DNA of 64,000 bases from Ornithodoros turicata (GCF_037126465.1 NC_088210.1:17013511-17077510), one strand, 5' to 3'; counted from the first letter of the stretch, positions 10,225 to 21,870 are shown. Translations and numbers: made by a program. Notes: generated from the letters alone by a model not told the origin.

Positions 10225-10500
10225 AAAAGTGACACTACAGGGCAAAAATTTCTCCTCGTGGAATCCAAGGTTCCGTAACCTTGGCAGCAATATAAAAGGA
10301 ACGTGATCCATGCGTCGCGTCTTTCATCATTTGTCTGCGAACGAAACCGAAATATACGCTTTCGTTCGTCTCTCCTTCTCAACAAGAGCGGCCGTACGGA
10401 GCGGCCTTGTCATTGGTCCCCTCAAACGATTTGCCCAATCATCGCCGGAGATCGCGTTAGGAGACCAATGACAGGCCGCTCCGCGTTGCCGTGCTACTGC
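10225..10500. repeat. Dispersed repeat with inverted CCAAT module (copy 1)
   Basis: Contains AAGTGACACTACAGGGCAAA, a TATAAAAGGAACGTGATCC block, then GTCATTGGTCCCCTCAAACG facing CGTTAGGAGACCAATGAC, itself flanked by GAGCGGCC/GGCCGCTC. A diverged copy in the same order is at 28815-29055 (TAAAAGGAACGAGATTCATC, CTCATTGGTCTCCTGAAACC). No coding capacity recognised. Confidence 0.6.
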
Positions 10501-10719
10501 ACCTTTAACACCCTTACGTTCCGTCAATATTCTGTTCTTGCCGTTTTCGATAGCGCAACACCGAAACGAGCGGGTCCAACAGCTCAGTTAGCGCTCGATA
10601 ATTTACGGTATCTTTCCAAGCTGCCCTCTTGAAGGGGATGTGAATTGGATGACAAACGAAAATGAATATTATCATTTGTGAGCTGACTAAATTGGGAAGT
10701 TATAGTAGTATCAACCATA

Positions 10720-11061
10720 CACTCTAAGAAAAAAAAAAAGGGTTTGAAAAGGTGGTAACTTCCATAGTTACCACCTGGGTCAACATAGCGTCTGATGAAG
10801 GGTGTAAAAGGGTGGTAACAACAATTACCATATATCCAAGTTGCTACAAAGAAGTGTACGCCCGTCTTCCCTCACCGAATCAGAAGCGGTAACCCTGTCA
10901 TTCGTGGCAATGGTTGGCGGACAACATGCTATGCGGTGAAGTTTTGTTTTGAGAGTGAGGTATAGCAGGTAGAACTTTGCAACCTTTTATAGGCACAACA
11001 TAAGCGACAACAATTACCTCCTAAAAGGTGTAACTGCTTCACTTTTTTTTTTCTAAGAGTG
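10720..11061. mobile_element. CACTCTAAGA-ended MITE with GGTGGTAAC body and MITE fragment inside
   Basis: Ends CACTCTAAGAAAAAAAA and TTTTTTTTTCTAAGAGTG, with TA on both flanks. The arms hold GGTGGTAAC/GTTACCACC repeats. At about 10855-10960 the right arm of a GGCGTACGCC-type MITE (TCAGAAGCGGTAACCCTGTC to GCGGTGAAGTTTTG) is embedded, a nested fragment or chimera. Same terminus class as the 36.4-kb element. Confidence 0.75.
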
Positions 11062-11357
11062 TAAGTCCATTTTCTTCATTTATAAGTAATATTTTTACCC
11101 GGTATTAAGAGCAACAACAGTCCTGAATTAAATAATGAATGGCGATGTGTCGTGGGGTGTCTCCCAGCTCAGGCTACGGGACCGCTATACCCCAAAGCAT
11201 GTGTGCTAATACGATCTGACGAGTTCGCATGACACACACGCGAAAAGTAACAGGGCGAAAGCTTAGAGGTCATCAGCTATAGTATGAGTGGGAAACACTA
11301 CTTATTGTCGCGAGAATGCTGCCCGTGGTCCAGTACATTGCACCGCGCGCCACTCAC

Positions 11358-11678
11358 CTTTCAAGGAGGGCGGCACTAGAATCTTCCTCAACCGGGGAAG
11401 AAGTCGTCGAAGACGATGACGTCGACAATCTCGGTGCAGGAGGAGGCCTGGTACGCTGCGCTGCTTCTTGTGTCGGCATGGGTGCTGTCTTCACCGGTCC
11501 TTCGCCGGGGAGGCTGTCGCTACTACGGCGCCCTTTCGTTGGCGTCGTGCGTCGTCGGAGACCGAAGCACTGGTCGAGGTCCGTGCAGCAGCGCCTCGTG
11601 TAACGCGGTGGACGTGATCGCGTTAGCTTGAAGTACGGTTCCTCTGCTTCGTCGCTCGAGTCGTCTACGCATGCCGGT
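11358..11678 (-). CDS. CAMKK2: CaMKK N-terminal internal exon (low complexity)
   Basis: A 321-bp minus-strand exon: one base, 106 codons, then two bases (AG). It encodes an acidic start (PACVDDSSDEAEEPYF), a basic middle (RSRPPRYTRR, GLRRRTTPTKGRRSSD) and a Pro/Ser/Thr-rich end (RPPPAPRLSTSSSSTTSS), closing EEDSSAALLE. The acceptor gtctcctttgcag and donor GTGAGT are strong. Joining to 4334 gives GAA AGG TTG TCC (E-R-L-S-L), matching the KLSL/RLSL junction of CAMKK2. No sequence homology is expected in this disordered part, so linkage rests on phase, splice sites and that junction. No start codon lies in the exon. Confidence 0.75.
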
Positions 11679-12649
11679 CTGCAAAGGAGACAGGGAAGTA
11701 GTATTAAAGGGTCCATGAAGAGATGCCAGAAAAATCTCAGTTCTCGGTGGAGAATGGTCCTCAAGGAGGACTTTTATCGGATATATATCACATTTTTGTC
11801 ACGTTGCATTCAATGCGTGCGGAGCCTAGGCGCAAAAGAAGCGTTGAGCGACCGCCGGGACCCGACATTGGGAAAGGTCGCCTGCTTTTGGAGTCACATC
11901 TAGTTTCTCCGTGGCGCCGACAGTGGTCGGGTCGCCGCAGTCGCCTCGTTTGGCCGAGGTTTTTAGTTAATTTATCTATTATTCTAACCAATGCTCGGAT
12001 TCTGCATGGTGAACGTAGTAGCAGCCGGGAATGCATTACTTATGCTTTCAGAAGTCTTGGGGGTATCTCCATAGTCCCTTTAGGAGAAGGAGAACGGGAT
12101 AGATGCCGGCGCTACACAGTATGTTGAATGTACCGATTGGTAGGGTGCCTCATACGAGCGCATGGAAGGCACATCGAGTATATATGTATGTCTTTTTACG
12201 GTGTGATATAAACATACAACGTTCAGGAACTGGCGCGCCAAATATTTCCTTTGGAAAGAGGGCATTTCCTGGGAAAATTAGATTACAAAAGCGCGCGCAG
12301 CAGCAGCGATCTTTTCCAGCTCCTTCTGGCGTGCTGTGAATGTCAGATCATTCGAGCACTTTTATTGGCTGCCGATAATCGTCTGCTACGGCGAGGGAAG
12401 GAAATAAATTGGAATTAAAATCGACGCATTGGCGTCCCTTCATGGCATGCGTCCCTTCTGGGAACTATATGCTCTGAGGTTTATGCGATGCTTAGTGACT
12501 GTCTGCGCTGCGGGGGAGTAAATTACTGGGTGAGGTGACTAAAACCGGGACTAACTGCGACCCAGAGAACTAGAAGCTGTTATTTATCCCAAATTTACTG
12601 CCTTTTTTTTTTCTATGGTGTTAGTACAGCCGTCATGTGTCTGCGCCGA

Positions 12650-12962
12650 AAGTTATACTCTTTTTGATTCTGTGCTAGCGCCCCGAAGCAACTGTAGCTA
12701 TGAGAGGCACATAGACGTGGACAGATGGAGGGAGGACGGCTGGCAGGACAGGGGGCTTAGTGTGCATCCTAGGCCGACTTCAGGGTGAAGCGTGCCGACA
12801 TATTTGTGGAAAGTCTGCCGGAAAACCCAGGGAAAACCTCAAACAGCACAGCCGGTGGTAGGACTCGAACCCATCACCTCCCTGTCTTCAGCACGCCCTT
12901 GGCTACTACCAGTGCGCGGTTGCTTGTACCCACTCGACCATGCGGTTGGTCGCTGTTTTCGA
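12650..12962 (-). mobile_element. tRNA-derived SINE, tail type 2
   Basis: Read on the minus strand it has a tRNA-like head (ending near 12955, A-box region GGTCGAGTGGGTA, B box GGTTCGAGTCC as its complement GGACTCGAACCC at 12861-12872). The shared core follows (complement of CAGCACAGCCGG, AAAACCCAGGGAAAACCTC, GTGCCGACAT and CTAGGCCGACTTC), then the type-2 tail region GTGGACAGATGGAG with CGCCCCGAAGCAACTGTAGC at its 3' end. Family resembles tick Ruka-type SINEs; that name is an inference. Confidence 0.75.
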
Positions 12963-13017
12963 TGATGTTGTACGATAACGAAACTGGATTACATCGCAAC
13001 TAGAACGTAACTCTGTC

Positions 13018-13358
13018 CATGTACTCGTACAAGCGACATCCTCACGGAAGATTCTAGTGGAAGAAAAAGCAAGGAACTGCTCACGAAGCCGAAATTTCGC
13101 CCCATGCATTCACGCGGCGCCGGAATATTGTGAGTGACGCATTGCGCACTTAGCAGACGACACATAGCAGACGACACTGTCGGCGTCTTTTCCTGTCGTC
13201 GGCTACGCTTGCCGTCTGGTGGCTGTGTCGCAGGACAATCACCGCGATTACCAGTGCACGTGAAGACACGACGTTGAGCGCTCACACTCACGTGATAGCA
13301 AGAAACTGTATGACGTTTTCCACATCTTCCGCTGGGGAATTCTGGGAGGAAAGTTCTC
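13018..13358. mobile_element. B-family TIR element (copy B3, uninterrupted)
   Basis: Order matches other B copies: ACAAGCGACATCCTCACGGA, AGATTCTAGTGGAAG, two TAGCAGACGACAC units, GTCGTCGGCTACG, GGCTGTGTCGCAGGACAATC, GACGTTTTCCACATCTTCC. It preserves the site GTCGCAGG into which the C element jumped at 3.1 kb, and so serves as an empty-site control. Confidence 0.75.
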
Positions 13359-15224
13359 CTCAACTTCTCGAAACATTCAGGAACGCGCAACTTTTACATT
13401 ATGATACTGTACTTCGGAATCCCAGGACAGACGTTCATTCTCCCAAGGTACATCACGCAATAGCCGCCCTTCCTTTTCACCACCTGGCTCATTCGAAACT
13501 ATACTCGGTCGTTTTCCAGGCCTCGCACGCTTCGACGTAACAGTTTTCTCTCTTTGAACACCCTCCTCTCTTTCCAATCAACGCGCTTCCAGAATTGCCG
13601 TGCTTCGTTTATGGCAGCACTTGCCGCAACGCAAGCGAGACTCGCGCGATTTCTTTCTGCATAACGTTCCGAAGAAAGTACCTCTTTGTCCAGCAAGTTG
13701 CGAGTCTGGTCATCCTATACGCGAGGAAATTGCAGTAATAACATCCCCCATCGTTAAGCACTTGGATAACAATTGCCTTTAACAAGGTATAGTACAATAC
13801 TTCGCGTACAACAGAAGAAGAGAGAGGCAGCATGGTGAAATTGCTTTTGTGCAATTACCGTTCAGCTCTCGCGTGCATCGGTAAAAATTTGCGAGCGCTT
13901 TCGCCATCGCGTGCCCGCCGTTCCCGTGCATTCTTATTGATTCGCGTTCAAAAAGTCCGCAACTTCCTCGAGAAAATTATCGGGAAGGTGTAGAAGTATT
14001 GATTAACGTTTTCATTCTCTTATGCAGGACCTCCCTACTATCGCAACCTTTACGTTGTTGTTAGACTAGAAAATAATATAATAATAATAAAAATAAGCTT
14101 GGAGCGTCGAGCACCCAAACCTGTAAGCACCTAAAACGTCAGGTACCCTGTTTTGTGCCTTGCCTGTGATGGAGGGAGAGAGAGAAAACAAAAGAATGCA
14201 GAGGTCGTTTGGTGACTTTGGTCATACTGACCAAATCTCCGAATGCAGGACATATACGACCGTACAGTATTGGTTGCTTCTCCGGCGTACACAGGGCCAA
14301 TGCAGTGAAAGCACGCTTTACAGGAGATGCCACGGATGGACAGACACACTGACATAAACAGGAAGCAACATGACAAAACGTACACCGCATAACAAATTAA
14401 GAGGAAGGAACATAAATAGCACACCGTCGTTAGATGCGTTGTGGAAGAGATACCTGATCCATTAATGGAAATACTGTATCGGAAAAGTACTGCGTTGTTT
14501 CTATTTCAACGGTATCGTATTACCTTTCTAAATATACGTATATATACAGCGACGCCAGCATTGAGCTGCTTTTAAATGGAATAGCAGGAGAGGCATTCCT
14601 TTGTATAAGCTCTACAGCATGCACGACAAAGGTAACGGTACTTTCGATGGTTTTAATTTGGAAGACCCGCCATTTCCAATGCCTTTTAGCTCCTTTTCAG
14701 CATCCTATTTCTTCAGGAAGCTGATTGCTCGCGCGAATGCTTTCATCCTGCGCAAGATTCCGCCCAAAGCACACCAAAGGAACACCGTTGGCTTTGAAGT
14801 TCCCGTCTCCACCTCTTCTGCGAGCGATGATTTCCCAGATGACCGAAGTCAGCAGTAATACAGGGGCACCTTCATAATTATCATCCGTCCGCTTTCTGTC
14901 ACACAATATACAATGGGCTTCCACCTGCCGACGCTTGGAAGCATACACTGACCAGTACTAATTTAGCTTCGCTGCAAGACACTGGAAGAAGGCTGCACGT
15001 AGTTTGAAAGGCATATGGTTTATTTCCAGTCATTAATGACACGTCGCATCGGACGGGCCAGTTAACGACATGCTCAACATGTTCTCTTGCTGGGTTAATA
15101 ACGTTGATGTACGCCTGCTCTGTGACACATATTACGTACATACTGTAAATGTAGTAAGTGCCAGGAAGGCTTAATGTGCGCAAATTTCGCGGTCGTCCTG
15201 ATTTCTTTTTTTCGCGAAATATTG
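13359..15224. other. No supported gene
   Basis: Moderate-complexity sequence with no MITE, SINE or exon that I can support. It has a run of (ATA)n-like repeats at 14066-14095. Several 60-100-codon open stretches lack splice signals in phase, motifs or a consistent codon pattern. Confidence 0.5.
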
Positions 15225-15350
15225 GGGGGAGGGGGATATGTTTATTAAAGATAAAGAAAAGAGGGAAAAGTCAGACAGGCCAAGGCCGACTTGCTATTCC
15301 CAAAAAATAAAAAAGAAGGAAAAAAGGAAAAGAAAAAGTGGCAGGGGACG
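15220..15350 (+). repeat. G-run / GATATGTTTATTAAAG dispersed repeat
   Basis: GGGGGGAGGGGGATATGTTTATTAAAG is followed by AGTCAGACAGGCCAAGGCCG, CTTGCTATTCCC and a purine-rich run. On the minus strand this reads GGAATAGCAAG, GACT, CTTTAATAAACATATCCCCC, that is, an AATAAA-containing terminus. I infer a retroelement 3' end. Matching copies are at 16966 (+) and 29530 (-); weaker ones at 7843 and 24108. Confidence 0.6.
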
Positions 15351-15970
15351 ATGGGGTGGCTCAAAGGCCGCTGAGCGAAATATTGGAATCGATGACAGAA
15401 AAGTACCGAAAACTTGGGACTAGCAACGAATGATATTTACGAAGTCCTACCGTCGTACATCGTGAGTGCAAACTATCGCACTACTATTTTAACACACATT
15501 TAGCAGTGCTTTAAAGCAACATTATTTGCACCACTTCATATCCACTACGCACAGGCACACAAAGCAAAAATCGAACGGACGTGTAGCAGCCCAAAGAATA
15601 CGTTCCTGAAAATCAGGCTTATCTAATCCCTCCTTCTAGGGTAGCTGACGTTAATCCGTCCTGTGTGATGTGTTTTGGGACAGTTTTCTAATCCAGGGTC
15701 CACCGTAGAGATTTCAGCAGTCAGTACGAACTCACCGTGGTAGATCCCCAATCTTGGGTGGCCTTATTCGGCGCTGCACAAGGCCCTGCCACGACTGGCG
15801 CAGGCAACTCGGGGCTGTAAGCAAAGAAAACAGCGATTTTCATAATGGACGTCTTGTATATACGACACGACCTCGACTGTTGTAAATCTGCCCAGCCGTT
15901 AAATTGCCTGTTTGGATTCAGAGAGTACGAGAATCTTACTAACCTATAGAAGGTTGTTAGAAAGATGATG

Positions 15971-16182
15971 CCCAAGCAGCACATCTTGGCCCAATATGAG
16001 GCCAACATTGGCAATACTGGCAAAATATTGGTCCAATCTTGGTTCAATGTTGGGCCGACATTGGCAATACTGGCAAAATATTGATCCAATCTTGGCCCAA
16101 TATTGGGCCGACATTGGCAACACTGGCAAAATATTGGCCAAATCTTGGTCCAATATTGGGCCAAGATGTTGTGCTGCTTGGG
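15971..16182. repeat. CCAATATTGG palindromic minisatellite with TIRs
   Basis: Termini CCCAAGCAGCACATCTTGG and CCAAGATGTTGTGCTGCTTGGG are inverted repeats. Between them about three degenerate units of roughly 53 bp cycle through GGCCGACATTGGCAATACTGG, CAAAATATTGG and CCAATCTTGG. Because the unit is itself quasi-palindromic, both strands are open and yield spurious repetitive ORFs. A second, diverged array is at 25919-26117. Confidence 0.8.
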
Positions 16183-16344
16183 TGGTTAGGAGCATCTAGT
16201 ATTATGGCACATTCCGCTTGTCGTTGCGGTGCAGAAAACGTTGCACTGGCTCAAGCGTTGCACGTCACACGGCGGCATCAATCCGACGTGTGCCGCGTTT
16301 CATTGATCCTTCCGTTCGCTTCTTGCCTGAACCCACACCAGCAC

Positions 16345-16560
16345 ACTCGCTCAGCTCGCGGGAAATGAGTTGGTAGCTTGCTGGCCATGTCCCGTCGGGA
16401 CCGGGAGGTACCCGGGTTCGAGTCTCGCTGCCGTATGTGCTGTAGGGTTTTTCTGTTCTGGGTTTTCCTCGGACGCTGTCAAACATATGTCGGCACATTT
16501 CTCTTTGAAGTTGGCCCAGGACGCACATTCCCCCTCCCCAGAGCGTTAGTCGTGAACCTA
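16345..16560 (+). mobile_element. tRNA-derived SINE (full head, tail type 1)
   Basis: Plus-strand SINE. The tRNA-like head has B box GGGTTCGAGTC at about 16412, then the core: GTATGTGCTGTAGGG, TCTGGGTTTTCCTCGGACGC, ACATATGTCGGCACATTTC, GTTGGCCCAGGACGCACATTCCC and a truncated tail CAGAGCGTTAGTCGTGA. The A-box part is diverged (GAGTTGGTAGCTTGCTGGCC). Confidence 0.8.
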
Positions 16561-16965
16561 CCTTAGTGAACCTACCACACAGTGGAACATACTGTAACAA
16601 GTTGTTATAGCAAGCAAGCATTCTGCCTATATACCCGTGCACTTGACGATGTTTCTATAATTTATACATCTGTTCAAACTTATACAACAACAAACTTTAT
16701 TATGAGATGATGAATGGGGAGTTTCGTCGCCAGGGGGCGATACTCTACCCCACTGCTGGTGGTGATGCGGGGAATGAAATAATGAGTTCCTTCACAATAA
16801 GGATCGAAGTCCTATGGCATACAGAAACATCAAGAGAGCTTTGAGAGCAGAGCGTTGGCAGGCTTCAAACTTATAGAACACGGTACAGAAGCGAAAAGCG
16901 GTACCTAAAAAAACGACGTAAAAATAACTAAAAGGTGACACGGAATGGTTGTGTTTCTTGAACAA

Positions 16966-17205
16966 GGGGGGGGGGGATATGTTTATTAAGAAAAAAAAAG
17001 GAAAGGTTAGCCAGGCAAAGAGCCGGCTTGCTATTCCGAAACAAAAAAAAGAAAGAAAGGGGGAAGGGGAAAACGAAAAAGAAAAGGGAGGAAAAAGAAA
17101 AAGGGGGGAATCGAAACAGAGGAAAGAAAGAAAAACAAAAAGCAACACAAAGAAAGGAAAGGAAAAGAAAAGAGAAACAAAAAGAAAGAAGAGAATAAAC
17201 ACTAG
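16966..17205 (+). repeat. G-run repeat followed by a ~160-nt polypurine tract
   Basis: GGGGGGGGGGATATGTTTATTAAG, GGAAAGGTTAGCCAGGC and CTTGCTATTCCGAAAC are followed by almost uninterrupted purines (17038-17195). Same family as at 15220 and, inverted, at 29290-29530, where the polypyrimidine mirror lies on the opposite side. The F/L-rich minus-strand ORF here is a composition artefact. Confidence 0.65.
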
Positions 17206-18100
17206 CACAACGTTACATGCAGTTCACGAGTCCTGAGACTCGGAGATTGAGGAAGGAGATATGGGAGTAAGAAAACTGCTTTCGCCGTTGGACCTGGGTT
17301 TGCGGCAGGAAGCCACAACGGCCAAAAGGAAATGAAATGAAAATGAAATGTAATAGGCGCTGTTGAACTCCCTCAGAATCTTGTTCACAAGCTTAAGTGA
17401 GGGCAAGTGACGCTTCTGAAATCTCGTCTCGTTAAACGCAGTTGTCGGAGTTATATAAGATGCCCCAAAATAACGTCTCTATGGCATTTCCTTCCATGAA
17501 TTACCTTCTTCTATATCAGCGACCTCGTAAAAAAATTAAGAAAACATAATTTGAACCTTACCGTTGCAGTCCGTCGAATAACGACTGACAAACAGATAGC
17601 TTGCTTTATATAGAAGGATACACCCTTTACAGAAACACGCCGCGAGTTCTCTGAGAAGGAATGAAGAAAATGCACGCGCTCTGTATCAAGAACGACGGAA
17701 GGATGGATAAATGAAACAAGAAGAAGAAGAAGTAAAAAAAAAAAAAAAGAGCAGGAACTCGATGCGTTGACATCGTCAAACCGGAATCGTCTCACGTCTT
17801 AGGGAAGGGCTTTCCTCCAATTATGTATCACGAGTTTGTGTTCACAGAATGAAGGTAATGGCAGCAAAATATGGACACCGGGCTTGCCATTCTGCTGAAG
17901 AAAGAAAAAGAAAGGAATAACGCACCTGGGGAGCAGCTCTCATTTGCGGCGTAACACTTAAAATCGTTACCCCAATTACATTGAAATTTAGAGTAAACCT
18001 AAATTTGGTAATGCGTGTTCAGGTTGACAAGGCTACACCCTAAAAACAGGAACTTCGCCACGTAATACCCTTTCGTACGGTGGTTGTGGAATTGCTAGCC
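17206..18100. other. No supported gene; microsatellites only
   Basis: Contains GAAATGAAAATGAAATG (17329-17350), GAAGAAGAAG plus an A-run (17720-17748) and otherwise unremarkable sequence. No exon-like stretch with splice signals was found. Confidence 0.45.
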
Positions 18101-18139
18101 GTAGCCGGCTACGCTTAGACGGGCAGCGTCACGACTATC

Positions 18140-18260
18140 GCAGGGGGGGGGGGGGGTCGTGCGTCTTGGGCCGACTTCACAGGGGACTATACCGACATTT
18201 GTCATCAGGACACCCGGCGCACGGATTCGAACGTGGGTCCCCCTTGTCACGCAGGCAGAC
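18140..18260 (-). mobile_element. SINE fragment
   Basis: A G-run, TCTTGGGCCGACTTCACAGG, TATACCGACATTTGTC and GGATTCGAACGTGGG (B-box complement) keep the SINE order. The core between GTCTGAAAGC and the tRNA head is deleted, so it is an internally truncated copy. Confidence 0.6.
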
Positions 18261-18434
18261 GTCAATGATGATTGAAACGAATTGCCATTGAACATGCCGG
18301 TAGCGTCACCAAGCGTGTTTCGCGTCAACCTGTGAGGGGGCGTTGGGCCCAATGCTCTTTGAGAAGTTGACACGTTACACGCGAGGTGGCGTTACGCCAA
18401 TGGCCATTGCTTTCAACTATCATTGAAGTCTGCA

Positions 18435-18650
18435 CCGTGTTACAGCGGTATAACACGATGCGAGCGAACCGCCATACAAATTGATATCGTTCTGTCCTCT
18501 GATTGTTGGAAACGGGAGAGGGGGTGTACGCCCCGTGCTTTCTACGGATCGAGGGCGATAACGGCACCGTGCTGCGCAATTAATGGCTGGCCTTCGCACC
18601 CCTCGTCCCGAGCAAATCAGGGGACAAGCGAAATCATTCTCAATTTCCGA
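18435..18650. mobile_element. Decayed palindromic MITE
   Basis: Retains GATATCGTTCTGTCCTCTGA, GGAAACGGGAG, GTGTACGCCCCG and, on the right arm, CAAATCAGGGGACAAGCG. Outer ends and the hairpin loop are heavily mutated. Confidence 0.5.
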
Positions 18651-18659
18651 ATTCTCCGA

Positions 18660-19596
18660 ATCTGCTGGCGGTTTCAAGCGTCAGTTTTCCACGCGAAACA
18701 ACAAAAACAACAACAACAACAGTTATATTCTGACAATGAAGTGGGGAGGTTGAACAGCTGGATATGTTAGGATTAGCAAAATAGACACAAAAGCCGCCCG
18801 AGGTACTCATATATTTCCCCTCTTTCTTTGGCAGAGGGTAGTGTTACTTTTTTCTTAATGAAGATAAATTGCCCACCCCAATCAATCCATAGAAGCTAAT
18901 TTCGTCAAACGATTTTTAACCACGGTAAGGACCTATAAAAGTTTAGCCATGCCGGCATGCCGTGTTCAGCAATTACTCAATACAGGTGGGGCATTGTGTT
19001 TTCTATACATGTAGAGCTCTGAAGGCGATTAGATCCTGCTAAGTTTCAAGGAGACTGAGCAGAGTTATGGCGCAAAATTATAAGGCCGAGATTATAACAT
19101 CGAAACACTGGCCCTGTTGCGACAAGCACTTGAGACATTGCCACACTGCTCCCCAAGCAGACGCACAACAACAACAAAGCGGCTGTCATTGCATTGCACA
19201 ACAGCTCACTGCGCCCCCTGCCGCTTCAATGTTGTGCGCCATAAAGGCGTCTGGCAAGCACCGTCTCAACTGCTCTGCGCGACACCGCCATTTCGATTGT
19301 TTTGAGTAAAGGGTTCGCGCGTGTCGCCATTCATGTAACGTTCGACTTCACATATGAGCGCGGTTTTGAAGTTTTTCCTTTGGAAGCATTGGGTGCGTCA
19401 AGTGGTTGCTCCGGAGCGCGAGTGTTTGGCAATACTCCGAGTTTCGTACGCGAGCGCGCTCTTCACACACCTGCTTTTGGAGGGTGCACGAAAAGGGGTA
19501 TCATGCTCCGTCACGTGTCCTCTTCCCTCCTCTCCACGAAAGTCGAGAAAGAGAACGCAAAACGTGGGGCGGCAGCAGAGCAGAGAGGGAGAGCAG

Positions 19597-19629
<33 letters not shown>

Positions 19630-20565
19630 AACGCCAGCGCAGCGAGCGTGTTCAAGCAGTTCAAGCGCGTCGAAGTGCCGTTTAATAGCTGTTCCATGAG
19701 CACGAAACTCGGAGCGCCCGAGAAGGAGCAAGAGAGCAGCTACTTAACGCGCCCGTTCGTGCGGCAGTGATGAACAAGGTGATAAAATCTGTGCGTGGTA
19801 ATTTCGTATCAGTGCCTTGCGTCGTGCGTGAACCGTAGTGTTCGCTGAGGACTACTGTAACGGCTCCAAGCATTACAAACGTCGTTACTTGCCAGGTATG
19901 GGGGGCGGATGCTATGTACCGTACCGTTATGTGCCGTGCATGTGCATGCGGCCATAACATATGTAATATATGTAGCCAGTGGTCTATCCAGAATCATAGG
20001 CACGGGGGGGGGATTGAAAAAAATGGGGGTGTCATTATTGCGATTACGTCATAACAGCTTAATGTATCATTATCGACACGTGTCTGAAGTTGAAATAACA
20101 AAGGCCGCCCGGCATGGAGTGGACAGAAAAAAAAAGAAAAGTTAGGGGGGTGTCTCCAAAACGTTTGGGGTGAGGGTGTTGGGGAGGGGGAGGGATGTAT
20201 GGAATAGCGCAAACGGAGAGAATGAATAATATGGCTGTTGCAACATTTGTTACCACCTGCACGATGAGGTATCCCGGTTTTTTGTTCGTGCAGATTAATT
20301 ACACCGCGGATAAATTGTATCTCAGAACAGCCCCCACAAACGAACAAAGAGCTGAAGTGGGAAATGCTGCTTTGTGTGCGTGACGGTAGCGGTGACTAAT
20401 GGGTGCTACAGCTGCAGCGGAACTATGGGCGATAACTTCCGTGAATTTGCCGCACTGGTGCTGAAAAATGTTGTGCTTCCGAACGCTGCACAACGGGCGT
20501 TGCGTTGAGGCCCTTCCTCATCTTCTCATATCTCGTCTCGCCTCATGCTGCACTTTTTTTTTTAC
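18660..20565. other. No supported gene; CA-rich and GA-rich tracts
   Basis: Includes CAACAACAACAACAAC (18700-18722), (GA)n at 19605-19629, and a GGGGGGGG-linked fragment near 20006. The 19060-19770 part is locally GC/CpG-richer with three overlapping open frames but no splice signals, start context or motifs that single one out. Confidence 0.4.
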
Positions 20566-20569
20566 TCTA

Positions 20570-20760
20570 GAAACATAATTTCACCGTATAACACCGTTCC
20601 TTGACAAACCATCACAACAATACCGTTCCCAACTATTTCATTCCATCTCCCGGGATTTATTGAGAACGGAGACATTATACGCCCTGTTGTGCTTTGTATT
20701 TTGCATTAATTGATGAGAATAAATGAGAATAAAGGCGTACACTCGGTGTTAGTTTTCGAC
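20570..20760. mobile_element. Half palindromic MITE, decayed
   Basis: The left end ACTCTAGAAACATAATTTCACCG and arm pieces (AACCATCAC, GATTTATTGAGAACGG) are present, with TATACGCCCTG and AAAGGCGTACAC at the hairpin. The right arm is missing. Confidence 0.55.
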
Positions 20761-21119
20761 GAGTTTGCTTTCTTTGCACACTGCAGCGGGTCTCCTGTGA
20801 TTGGCGAAAAGATTTGACGTCAGTACACACACACACTGAGGTATGGTACCGCAATTGTTGCGGTGAATCACCTCACCCCTAATCGTCCATGTAGTTGACG
20901 TCAGTACTTTAAAGTACCTTAAAGTCCCTCTTGTGCAGTACTTTAAAGCTCCTGTACCGCGTACTGATAGAAGCAGATTGCGCATCGACAAATCCCGTTT
21001 GTATATTGGTACAGGCCTACAGGCATGAACTGTACCAAGCGAGCCCGCCGACGGTGTCGGCTCCAAACGGCGATTTCAACGTGTTGTCTGTGACAGCTTT
21101 TGTATAGGTGAATTTGATA

Positions 21120-21353
21120 GGTGCGTATCTTCAGCACATAGCATGCTCCTAGCCACCCATCTTCCCGAATGACAACGTTCTCGCCCATGATTTGTTGATA
21201 TACGAGAGGCGAAGCCTATTGTGTATCTATTATGCGCGGCTACAAAATGGGCTATACGCCTCCCGTTTTCAACAAATCAGAGACGAAAACGTTATCATTC
21301 GGGATGTTGGTTGGCTAGGAGCGTGCCATGCAGTGAAGTTCATCTTGAAGAGG
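21120..21353. mobile_element. Palindromic MITE, GGCGTACGCC-type
   Basis: The arms pair from CAGCACATAGCATGCTCCTAG to CTAGGAGCGTGCCATGC and from GACAACGTTCTCGCCCATGA to GACGAAAACGTTATC. Outermost CACTCT sequence is eroded (AGAGGGTAAAG at the right). Confidence 0.7.
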
Positions 21354-21621
21354 GTAAAGCAGAACGTTATGTGTACCTCCGCGTGGGCGTCTGATTGGGT
21401 GCTACAACTCTTCAGATGACGTAACGATGGATAGAGGTATCTGGACGGCGGTGCGTGTACTCGCCCGAATACGAAAGAGAGTGCGTTTTTGTATTAACGC
21501 TGCACATGTTATGAAGGAGAAGGATTGAACAATAAATTGTGAATAGAATTACGAAGCGTAGAAGAACAATATTGCACCTATTAAACCCGTAACTAAAGGC
21601 ATGCAGATAGGAGTTCTTACC

Positions 21622-21870
21622 TCCTTTAAAAATGAACTTCTCAGATGGCGCGCTCCTATATAGGCAACCATCATCCCGAGTGATATCGTTCTTACCCCTG
21701 ATTTGCTGAAAACAGGGGCATGCGATATTATTTGTTGCATTATGCAGATCATAACTATCACAAAAATGGCGTACGTCCCCCGTTTTCGTCAAATCAAGGG
21801 AGAGAACGTTGTCATTCGAGGTGATAGTTGGCTAGGAGCGTGCTGTGCGGTAAAGCTCTTTCTGCAGGAA
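21622..21870. mobile_element. Palindromic MITE, GGCGTACGCC-type, partly decayed
   Basis: From CCTCCTTTAAAAATGAAC to GCGGTAAAGCTCTTTCTGC, with GATATCGTTCTTACCCCTGA facing CAAGGGAGAGAACGTTGTC and the loop near TGCATTATGCA. A TATA insertion is present in the left arm (CTCCTATATAGGCAACC). Confidence 0.65.

Noticed and set aside
15721..16164. 147-codon ORF with repeated SIFCQYCQCRPNI-like units
   Set aside because: Caused by the CCAATATTGG minisatellite, open on both strands.
16792..17208. 138-codon Phe/Leu/Ser-rich minus ORF (possible membrane protein)
   Set aside because: Translation of a polypyrimidine tract belonging to a dispersed repeat.
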